From NCBI GenBank assembly GCA_029844215.1, contig CM056729.1, positions 2,232,001 to 2,296,000 on the forward strand: a DNA stretch of 64,000 nt, written 5' to 3'. The notes under the pieces are model-generated. The model was not told the DNA's origin. It made no database searches and worked only from the letters and a program-made list of their open reading frames with translations. Both the position numbers and the translations under genes were made by a program. Positions 55,740-64,000 of the stretch are shown one piece after another (position 1 is the first letter of the stretch; each line of letters starts with the position of its first letter). The stretch comes from Przewalskia tangutica. Lineage: Eukaryota > Streptophyta > Magnoliopsida > Solanales > Solanaceae.

Positions 55740-56440
55740 TTATGAACTGTTATCACTGAGTTATAATTATTAGAATTTGATGAAATTCGGAGGAGTGGTA
55801 CACCTCTCTAATATGATCATATAGAACCAAAAATGAGGTAAAATGGGCATACGGTTTGAAAGTTATCATAGTTCAAAGTTCCTGCCATAGATTTGGCCGA
55901 AATTCGGAAAGGCATAATTACGTACTGTTTTTATTGAGTTTTACTTATTAGAATTATATGAAAATTTACATGGTTGTAAATCTCTCTGTTACGGACAAAT
56001 ATAGATAAATAGTTATTAAAACGGACTTACGAGTTGAGAGTTATTGTAGTTTGAACTTGCTGCCTCGGATTCATCGGAATCCAGAAGGGCAGGACGTTGA
56101 AACGTAAAACTGTACTAATCTGTGGGGAATATGAAAATTATTGCTAAATAAAAGTTCTAGATCTCTCTGTTGTGGACATTTTGAGACCTTACGGGGGTCT
56201 ATCCGACTTACGAATTGAGAGTTATCGCTGTTTAACGTTTCTGCCTCGGATCTATCGAGATCCAGGAAGGGCAGCGAATAAAAGGGTAAAACTGTACCAA
56301 ATGGTACAGAATATGAAAGGATGGTTCACATGGAGACGTGTAGCTCTCTGTTCTCGTCGCTTTGAGATTTTATGGGGCTTGAACGGGTTTACAGATTAGG
56401 AGTTATGACTATTCTAAGATTGGGTGTTGTTTAATAAAAA
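55740..56440 (+). repeat. ~180-bp degenerate tandem units in soloLTR-4
   Basis: A GAGAGTTAT-like box recurs near 55858, 56036, 56215 and 56400, with TCTCTCTGTTACGGAC-like and TGCCTCGGATCTATCG-like boxes at matching offsets. Similarity between units is moderate. Confidence 0.7.
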
Positions 56441-56672
56441 ATCTGCCAAAATAAATTTCATGTGGCTGTTTTGAGGATAAATTTGTGTTAGTTACCCAAA
56501 GTAGTTTTAAATGAAATTTGGTACAGTAAAAGATCCCCGTCTTACCTTAGTTTTCGCTTGAGAAACACCTTAGTTGGAGTTATGGTTAAAAAGTTATAAT
56601 CGTTACAAGTATGAATGACATAATGTTGGGAAAGAGAATATTATTTATTCGATCTTCTGAAAAATATGAAAA

Positions 56673-57115
56673 GTGAATACGTGTTCACATAAATATATAA
56701 ATATAAACATAATGGATCGGGTTGCACGCCGCAACAAAACGTAAAGTGAATACGTGTTCACAAATACGTAAATATAATGGGTCGGGTTGCACGCCGCAAC
56801 AAAACGTAAAGTGAATACGCGTTCACAAATACGTAAACATAATGGATCGGGTTGCACGCCGCAACAAAACGTAAAGTGAATACGTGTTCACAAATACGTA
56901 AATATAATGGGTCGGGTTGCACGCCGCAACAAAACGTAAAGTGAATACGCGTTCACAAATACGTAAATATAATGGATCGGGTTGCACGCCGCAACAAAAC
57001 GTAAAGTGAATACGCGTTCACGAATACGTAAACATAATGGATCGGGTTGCACGCCGCAACAAAACGTAAAGTGAATACGTGTTCACAAATACGTAAATAT
57101 AATGGAGCTGGCGTA
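56673..57115 (+). repeat. 65-bp minisatellite in soloLTR-4
   Basis: GTGAATACGTGTTCACAAAT starts at 56746, 56811, 56876, 56941, 57006 and 57071, an exact 65-bp period; the first unit (56673) is 73 bp. The unit also has ACGTAAATATAATGGATCGG and GTTGCACGCCGCAACAAAAC. GTGAATACGTGTTCAC is an imperfect palindrome, and GTTGCACGCCGCAAC is partly self-complementary. Diverged copies continue to about 57180. Confidence 0.95.
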
Positions 57116-57836
57116 TGAAAGATGAATACATGTTCACCTATATATAAATATGAAAAGTGAATACGCGTTCACAAATATATAAATGTAATAAACATGTGGA
57201 AATGCAGGGGAATGTCTTAACGTATAATACGAGATAAAATGAAGTGTTAGTTAAACCGAGAATTTCCTATGAGGAGTTGTTGCATATTTAAAAATGTTGT
57301 AACCTGATATGTTTTTGCAATATGCTTATTACGTTATAATGTGATTGCGCTTGGAATATTGTGGTGTTACTTTGAATTGTAGGGTAAGGTTCTCACTCAA
57401 ATTTCATGGTAGGGTGACTCTTTATTTAACATGTTTCGTGAAAGCGTGATAGAGAAAGGCTCCACGCCAAGGCTAGCGATCGTCCCGCAAACCTCTTGTC
57501 ATACCAAATCCATTGTTTCGCTTGGTACTCGTCAGTCATCGGGCCCAATGTCTCGGGAAATGCCCGTGTGGAATGGTCTCCCTTTCAACTTAGAATAATA
57601 TTTGTCAGTATGTCTATGTAGAAATAATATTTGCACGAGCATGGGCTCGCGTTATATTTTCAATAAAGTCATAAACAAATTTCTTTATTGTTATTTTTAT
57701 TAATAGCTCCGTATTTGAATATAAGTTTAAATTTCTAAATAAAGAGAATTAAATGGTGCTCCTGGTGGAAAATAATTGTCCAGGTGCCATCACGCCCTAA
57801 GTAAAGACTTAGGAAAATTTGGGGCGTGACACTCAT

Positions 57837-58085
57837 GTTCTCATGATGTCTTTGTAACTCTGGAGTCATAGAAGATAACATGACACATTGTGCCGAAGTA
57901 GCGTCATCAAGATGTTTCTGATATGCTGCTTTGTCAAACAGGGCATGCTCTTTAGAATCTTCAACACACATATTTCTTAACCAGTCAGTGAAATTTGCAC
58001 CAGTCAGCTTATTTGTTTCAGCCAACATTTTAAGTGACATATTCGATATTGTAAACTGAAGAAAAGATACACTTGAAATCAACAT
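57837..58085 (-). pseudogene. copia-5 gag, first piece
   Basis: Starts at the ATG at 58085 (MLISSVSFLQF) or, more likely, at NMSLKMLAETNKLTG within it. Then FTDWLRNMCVEDSKEHA, FDKAAYQKHLDDATSAQCV and LSSMTPELQRHHENM, a copia UBN2-type gag. A deletion seems to have removed the usual text between WLRNM and the EHALFDKAA part. Broken after ENM by soloLTR-4. Confidence 0.87.
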
Positions 58086-58089
58086 CTAA

Positions 58090-59612
58090 TATAATTTCTA
58101 TTGAACACGTTCGTTAACTAATTAACATGACTTTTAGTTTAATTAGCTCCCATTATTTTAACATATTCTTCCACCCCATGAAAGAATACAGACTTATATC
58201 AAATATGATCATAATGGGTCAAGATCCAGGTTCATGTTATCTCCGCGTTTACTGAGGCTGATAACTTCAACAACACACCTGGTAGGTCTCTAAACCAATT
58301 GCAAACAATTTGCAACTTGGTTGACCGGATGTTCCAAACAAACGATCTGCGTCTCTCGGCTTGTCCGACGCTGTGGCGCCAAGACAACCTAGCAAGTCAA
58401 CCCCATTATGCGATTGTAATTATGTATCTAAGTGAGTTTTGCCTTCATAGAGCAAACACTGGGGTGTAAATACTCATGACGGTTTATCACACACTTTTAC
58501 ATTAACATGCATCTATGAAAGAGTCTGAGTCCTCGTAGACTTAGAGCAAATGTTGGGGCATAAATACTCATCTCGTCGAAAAGAATTTTGCACTACAATC
58601 GATTATAACGGACAACACATTCATTTTAAATGAGACTTATATTAAAGTTTTGAGAAATATTTTAATTCAGGATTTTAATCAAGATCAACTATAACATGTT
58701 TCAAATATTATTTAAAACTGTCTAAGCACATATTGGGTACCGCACCTAAACATGATATTAAGCGGTTAAACATGTACTGGGTGCCGCCTACCCGAACATT
58801 ATTTGTGGACGCTAAATATCTATTGGGTGCCGCCTACCCAAGCATTATTTGCGGACGCTATTCTAGTATAATAAATGACAATCATTTAGCACACAAACGG
58901 TATATTATATACTGTATAATAATAATCACGAGTTAACTTTCTGAAACTTTTTTTTGCTTTCTGGATAAGTGGCGCCACGGCGCTTGCGAGGCAAAAACTT
59001 TTGGTTTCTGTTGTTGCGAATTATAATCGCGGCTCTCCGCCATGGGGTCGCGACGCTTCATGTTTCCAGTAAGTTCCAAATTTAAAACGAGGCTTTTAAT
59101 CACGATTTCGGAATGGAGCCGCGACCCCTGTCTGTTATCGTGACCGGTGCTGCGACACTCCACCATGGAGCCGCGGTGCCTCCCTGAAACACTAGCAAGC
59201 ACCGCGGCACCCTGCAACATGGTCGCGGCGCTGACGTTACGTCAAAACGTTTTCATATTGATTTTCAAAAATTGTCCAAACTCTAAATCTGATTTAGGGA
59301 TTAGATCACGAGTCCTTTATTGTCAACCATCAATATCAATAACACATATTTCGACCATCATCCATTTATACCCGTTCTTCGACATGCACCTTGTTCGCAA
59401 TGAACCGGTTTTTGCACAAGGTTCAGTTCGAGTTAGAACGGAATGACTTTCTGGATTTAGCGTAGTTGATATTTTAGGCTGATTACAAAAGGTCAACGTT
59501 TAGTCAAGGTGTGAGATTTCAAACAACTATGTTTTATTCAGTTTTAAAATCAATTTCATGTTTTGACCCATATTATTCCTTTTCAATTGTTACCTAACTA
59601 TTGAATCAGTCT
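58090..59612 (-). other. copia-5 leader region between PBS and gag
   Basis: Non-coding. It contains a repeat pair (GAGCAAACACTGGGGTGTAA at about 58448 and its variant at 58541), a ~45-bp triplicate at 58731-58866 (TATTGGGTGCCGCCTACCC boxes), and a GC motif cluster at 58966-59240. No protein-like frame. Confidence 0.65.
58731..58866. repeat. ~45-bp triplicate in copia-5 leader
   Basis: TATTGGGTGCCGCCTACCC or variants at 58731, 58775 and 58821, followed by GAACATTATTTGTGGACGC. Periods are 44 and 46 bp. Confidence 0.8.
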
Positions 59613-59627
59613 GGGCTCTGATGTCAC
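59613..59627 (-). promoter_or_regulatory. copia-5 primer binding site
   Basis: The minus strand reads GTGACATCAGAGCCC right after the LTR end CCCTACA. It resembles the initiator tRNA-Met site TGGTATCAGAGCC with two changes. Confidence 0.7.
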
Positions 59628-61206
59628 TGTAGGGTTTTGTTGGGTCTAAAACACATAAGTGAGGCACAACATAAGTTTAAAATTTGTTTAACTTACTTAC
59701 CCCCAACAATTACATCGCTGATATGATTACGTTATAATTGAAATCTGCAAAGGTATAAACATAAACTTACAGTTTGTGTTATCTGGAATCTTTACTATAG
59801 GGAGCGCACGCGGTTATCCTTTCGACCGCAAGCCTTGCTGTGGTATACTCCTCTGTCAGAAAAGCCAGGAAATCTTGGCAGATGTTTGGGAGGGATTTAT
59901 TCTCTGAACTCTGAGTTCAGAAAGTAAGAATTAAGTGTGTGTGAAATTATGGGGTTAAGTGCTGAATATATAGCAGAGATTATGTTAATTTTCTGATTAG
60001 GGTTGGGCTTCAAGCCTGACCCAAACTACGAAATGTAGTGGGCCAGTCGGACTGGACCCACTGTCACATAAGCGCTGCGGCTCAGCCTCTCAGGCATCGC
60101 AGCGCTTCCACCATTTCAGCACGTTTTAATTTTAAATCCAAAATTTAATTTTTACTTAATTAAATAACTTCCATCAAATAGAAATTATCCCATAATGTAT
60201 TATTGGTTAAAATATCTCGATTCTAAATCGAATATTTTATACTCTCTCAATATATTCTTAGACCAAAAAGACAATCTACTTAGTGTGACTCTTTAGGCCT
60301 TCACACATCGACATTAATCAAATTAAGGTTCATACGAAACTCCTAGACTGCGTCGTATGACGAACTCAATATGTGAAGTATGTTTACATGACTCATGTAA
60401 ACACAACCTTTATGTAAGATGATAAATTCCTTTCATTCGCGACACACTCGATCAAGCTTAGAATTTTTCATGTGTCTATCCAAATGTCTTGATCACTTTA
60501 TCTCATCTATATTAGTCGACAACTAGACAATATCCTAAATATATCTCTTGCATTGGTCAATGACTTGGTCGACCTATATTACTGAGAAGCTGAGTGTTCT
60601 CTCTCGGAATATCCAATCGAGGGATAAATCCTATTCTTGAATCAACTACCACCTTATTCACATCGCAATGTACCCAACATAATACATGCCTTATCCTATA
60701 AGGAATTTAAGCTTAGGACATGGTCAAAGTACATTACTCTGTAAATTAGGTGCGTATTGACCTCAAGTCAAAGGACATCTATATCCCACATTCTGATAAT
60801 ACTCTAGACATGTATAACAAATAATTTATCAGCAGGGTATATCAATACCCTCTAAGAGTATTCATGTGTACATCACTAGTAATCATACTAGTAGTAAGTG
60901 AGACATACTACATTCTCTAAGAATGTGATGCAGACTACATGTTGACTTATAATATATCATTGATATTTCATTCTCAATGATCATCAGTCAAGGTTATTTT
61001 GAGAGTTACGTTCTATCATTAATATCCACTTTATCAATGACAACGTAAGCTCAAGGGATGCACATTAATAAATAATCACAAGCAATCAAAATCATAATTC
61101 AATAATTGCAAATGTCAAGATAAATATATTAATCTCATTAATAATACAAATGTGTTCAAGTATATTTGTCCCTAAAATAATTATCTTTAGGACATACATA
61201 CTTTCA
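59628..61206 (-). repeat. copia-5 5' LTR (1579 bp)
   Basis: On the minus strand it starts TGAAAGTATGTATGTCC and ends CAAAACCCTACA. TATA at 59963-59973 (GCTATATATTC). A GC motif pair lies at 60071-60108. Aligned blocks with soloLTR-1 run along the whole length. Confidence 0.88.
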
Positions 61207-61785
61207 ATCATCACTCGAATCAACCTATTTTTTAGGCTTTTCTGCTGATTTTAATCGGAAAGGATTTAGATCATATGTATTTTTAATGTAAATAATTTTT
61301 ATACTATTAATGTATTTTGATCTTTTCAAAAAACAACTGTTCCATTATATTCAGGAGTTTGCTTAAAGAAGTACATATAATTAACTTTTAAGTGATTTGA
61401 TAACGTATAATATTTTTATAATGTCAGTGCATAGTACTCATACTGAACGTAAAAACACAAGTGAAATGACTGCCATTTTGCTTTCTACACAACTTTGAAT
61501 TTGGAGAATACATGAATCATAGAGATATCAAGTGAAAATTTGATTCTTTCTCCAATTACATGGGTACAATTTCAACATAGGAGCTAAGAGCTATATAACA
61601 TTGTATCTTCGTTGAAATGTGTCACTTCATATACTTTTTTTTCAATTATGTACAACTTTTTTACTTTTCTTGTTTTAAATCATTCATTTAATTTACTATT
61701 TACTTTGGCACTGCTCCAACATGCATTATTATACATTGATATTCACCTCAGAGCCGGCTTAATAGTGAAGCAAATAAGGCCAAGG
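61207..61785. other. Spacer, nothing recognised
   Basis: AT-rich DNA between copia-5 and the next LTR. No gene-like frame. Confidence 0.5.
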
Positions 61786-62388
61786 TGAAAGGTTTTGTTG
61801 GGTTCGTGTACGCAGCTGAATTTGAAAATTTTAATTTCAAACTCAATAAGACAACGAACTGCAGAATGATTATGTAATGATAAAACAAACATACAACATG
61901 TAGAATGTTAACCGCAATACTTCGATCGAAAACTTACAGTTTTGCAAATCTGGAATCTTCAAGTCTAATCCGAGGGTGAGCACGCAACTGTTCCTCGAAT
62001 GCAAGTTTCAAGAACTAGATGTAATTACTCTTTCAAAAAGCTAGAAAATCCGACAGAATTTCGGGAGAGAATAATCTTTGTGAATTAAGTGTTCTTGAAT
62101 AATGAAGTGATGTTGTACTTATAGTTGCGTTTTAACCCTAAAACGCATCTAGGATTACATGTGGGCCAGGATCAGAAACCGAGACGAACTGGGCTGGCAG
62201 CGCCGCAGCGCTAAGTGGGTGACGTCGCGGCCCTAGTCCAATTTTGCCTTGTTTCTATTTTAATTGAATCTGAAATCCAATCTCGATTTAATTAAATAAT
62301 CATTATTCATTCAAATGTCTCGATCATAAATCGAACATTTATATTCTCCCATTACATCCTTAAATCGATGGAACAATTGACTTAGTGT
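61786..62388 (-). repeat. LTR-5: truncated copia LTR, cousin of copia-5
   Basis: On the minus strand the end reads CCCAACAAAACCTTTCA. The body shares blocks with the copia-5 LTR (AATCGAACATTT, TCCTTAAATCGATG and others) but is clearly another subfamily. A TATA-like CTATAAGTAC is at 62117-62126; GC motifs are at 62198-62233. The 5' part is cut at 62389 by the following gypsy LTR. No PBS follows the end, so it may be a solo LTR. Confidence 0.65.
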
Positions 62389-64000
62389 GTCACGACCCGA
62401 TCTCGGGCCCGCGACTGGTGCCTTACCCCGGGCACCCTAGTGATACAACATCAGAGAAAATCAGCGGAAATAAAAACTTAAACATGAAATAAGATAAAAT
62501 AAGAAACAAAGCAACCAAAACTGCACCTTTCTGCATATATATATATACCTGAACAGTTAAATCCTTTTACAAACCCTGTCCACAACAATACTACAGACCT
62601 CTATGAATTTTATAACAACTATGACGGGACAGGGCCCCGCCATACCCCTGAATGTAAGCACCTACAACGACAGGGGACTATACCAAAGATAAGCTTCCGG
62701 AGAAACGGAGCTTCCCAACCGCTGAACTGGGATCCTCTGAGCGAGGATCAACAACCGCAGACTTACCTCATGCAGATGAACGCACTCAAGCGAGGTCGAT
62801 AACAGTACCAAGTATGTGAAATCAAAATATCAGAAATGAAATCATAGTAGTCTATATAAAGCAGAGACATATATGATAACCAAACTACAAGATATAATAT
62901 GTAAGCAATATGTCAAGTCGTGACTCACGCCTCAAAGTCATCACTCAAATATAACAATGGGTCTCACGCCTACAACATCAATCATGCCTGGAATACCTTT
63001 CTTCATCACGGCATCTATGATATAACAACACCAAGAAGTACATGAACACCGTGTCTCACCGTGTTATAAAACCGTGACGGCAAGTACGGCGCTAACTACC
63101 AGATACCAAAGCCGAATCATCAACTGACCGGGGCAAGTACGAAAGCCAACTACCAGATACCAAAGCTGTACTAACAATACTATACAACCAAACCACGAAG
63201 CTGATACGGGGCAAGTACGAAAGTCAACTACCAGATACCAAAGCCGTGTCACGTAGCTGACCGGGGCAAGTACGAGGGCTAACTACCAGATACCAAGGCC
63301 GTATCACGAGACTTCGCCACGGCGATACGGGCAAGCACGAAGCCAACTACCAGATACCAAAGCCGTGGTCACGTAATGGCCGGCAAGTACGAGGCTAACT
63401 ACCGATACCGCGTCAGATCACGAGACTTCGCCACTAAACCGAACAGGCAAGTCGAAGGCTAACTACTGTACTAAGGCCGAATCACCACGAGACGGCAAGT
63501 ACGAAAGCCAACCACCGATACCAAGGCCGAATCCAAGAAACCTCGCGGAGAGCTAGTCCATGGAATAACGCTATCAATGCGAGCGCACGCGTGGAATCCT
63601 CCACACCGCTGCAGACGCCCAAGTAAGATCATAACAAATCGATTGGCCCTACATCGAGACGCGGTGGTATAGAAATACAATACTAGCACGACAAGGCTAT
63701 CACACGCAAACATAGGCAAGTTACACACAACTCAAGGTACTTTCATTTTATGTCAACAATACGGTTTCAAACCCAAAAATAATACCTACTTTCATTCTTT
63801 CAAAAGACCTCTTTACGTAAAGATACTAATACTCGTAGTATCAAAACACATTTCCTTTTCAAACCAAATTACTTTACTTTCGTAAAAATCTTTACAAGAC
63901 TTTTAAAATCAAGTACTCTATACTTTTAAACCAAGTGCCTTTCTTTTAAAACAACATCAAGTATACTTTAAAACTCAAATACTTACTCTTTTCAAAACAA
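62389..64000 (-). mobile_element. LTR-6: gypsy-type LTR, runs off the window
   Basis: Read on the minus strand it ends CCCGAGATCGGGTCGTGACA at 62389, a typical Tekay-like gypsy LTR end. Inserted next to LTR-5. It contains GACAGGGCCCCGCCATACCC near 62630 and a tandem block at 63070-63540. Whether an interior follows cannot be seen; the right end is outside the window. Confidence 0.6.
63070..63540. repeat. Irregular 47-78 bp tandem repeat in LTR-6
   Basis: CAAGTACG-like boxes occur at 63081, 63134, 63212, 63267, 63332, 63383, 63448 and 63495, mostly followed by CTAACTACCAGATACCAAAG and a CCGTATCACG-like piece. In later units ACCAGATACC appears as ACCGATACC. GC-rich relative to the surroundings. 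Confidence 0.85.

Larger units (their letters stand above)
55137..57831 (+). mobile_element. soloLTR-4: long gypsy-type solo LTR, TSD CTCAT
   Basis: A 2695-bp unit from TGTAAAATCCGG to GGGGCGTGACA with perfect CTCAT at 55132-55136 and 57832-57836, inserted in copia-5 gag. The plus orientation is inferred from the GCGTGACA end, typical of Tekay-like gypsy LTRs. It contains an ATA-rich start, a 19-20 base poly(A) run near 55288, about four 180-bp degenerate units (55740-56440) and a 65-bp minisatellite (56673-57115). No coding. Confidence 0.9.
54976..61206 (-). mobile_element. copia-5: Ty1/copia element, 5' part, interrupted by soloLTR-4
   Basis: On the minus strand: 5' LTR (59628-61206, 1579 bp), PBS (59613-59627), a leader of about 1.5 kb (58090-59612), then gag (58085-57837). 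soloLTR-4 breaks the gag, which resumes at 55131-54976 and ends at the junction with copia-4. PR, INT, RT, RH and the 3' LTR are absent. soloLTR-1 (22669-24217) belongs to the same family. Confidence 0.85.

Noticed and set aside
56673..57115. CRISPR-like regular repeats
   Set aside because: The spacing is regular, but the whole 65-bp unit is repeated, including the would-be spacers; there are no cas genes and the context is a plant LTR. It is a minisatellite.
58733..59446. Open frames in the copia-5 leader as candidate genes
   Set aside because: They sit between PBS and gag, overlap short repeats and the GC cluster, and show no domain.

Overview
The window looks like a transposon-dense stretch of a flowering-plant nuclear chromosome, probably Solanaceae. 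Evidence for a plant: two split genes of plant families with GT-AG introns, AT-rich intergenic DNA, and Ty1/copia and Ty3/gypsy elements with plant-type tRNA-Met primer sites. The Solanaceae suggestion rests on TS/Au-type SINE fragments and several MITEs that I recognise from memory as common there; no database was searched. There are no rRNA or tRNA genes, CRISPR arrays or bacterial-type operons.

Only two loci look like intact host genes. (1) A four-exon TPR-like superfamily gene at 19003-22372 (+), about 290 aa. (2) A two-exon equilibrative nucleoside transporter (ENT) gene at 44944-47047 (-), 426 aa. Everything else is mobile-element DNA, its remnants or unassigned spacer.

Layout. 1-16122: copia-1 (minus), split by LARD-1 (1744-13197), an 11.45 kb non-autonomous element with two 4.2 kb LTRs and about 3.07 kb of non-coding, tandem-repeat-rich interior. 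16123-18937: spacer with degenerate repeats and MITE traces. 18938-22605: TPR gene. 22669-24217: soloLTR-1, TSD TCGAA. 24828-35765: a three-level nest. gypsy-1 contains copia-2 (25811-32046, TSD GTTTG), which contains soloLTR-2 (27044-28385, TSD CTCCT). 35777-36027: Stowaway-like MITE. 36575-40816: copia-3 (minus). 41019-41787: non-autonomous hAT element, TSD ATTCTGGC. 41796-44772: spacer with SINE fragments, a copia solo LTR and a possible exon relic. 44944-47047: ENT gene, with a SINE just upstream of its start codon. 48021-48692: soloLTR-3, TSD CGACT. 49097-49366: CACTA-like MITE. 50556-54975: copia-4 (minus), fused to the truncated gag of copia-5. copia-5 (54976-61206, minus) is interrupted by soloLTR-4 (55137-57831, TSD CTCAT). 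61786-64000: two further LTR fragments, the last running off the window.

How the parts relate. The elements do not form a pathway; the window records repeated nesting followed by LTR-LTR recombination (four solo LTRs with perfect 5-bp target duplications). The most unusual signals are: (a) clusters of a GCCGCGGC-like GC motif about 60-190 bp upstream of the TATA box in four different LTR families in an otherwise AT-rich sequence; (b) the LARD with 4.2 kb LTRs and a modular, repeat-built interior; (c) a recurrent CAG/CTG-to-CG difference between repeat copies, which looks more like an artefact of methylated CHG sites than evolution; (d) an ENT intron holding a duplicated exon boundary.
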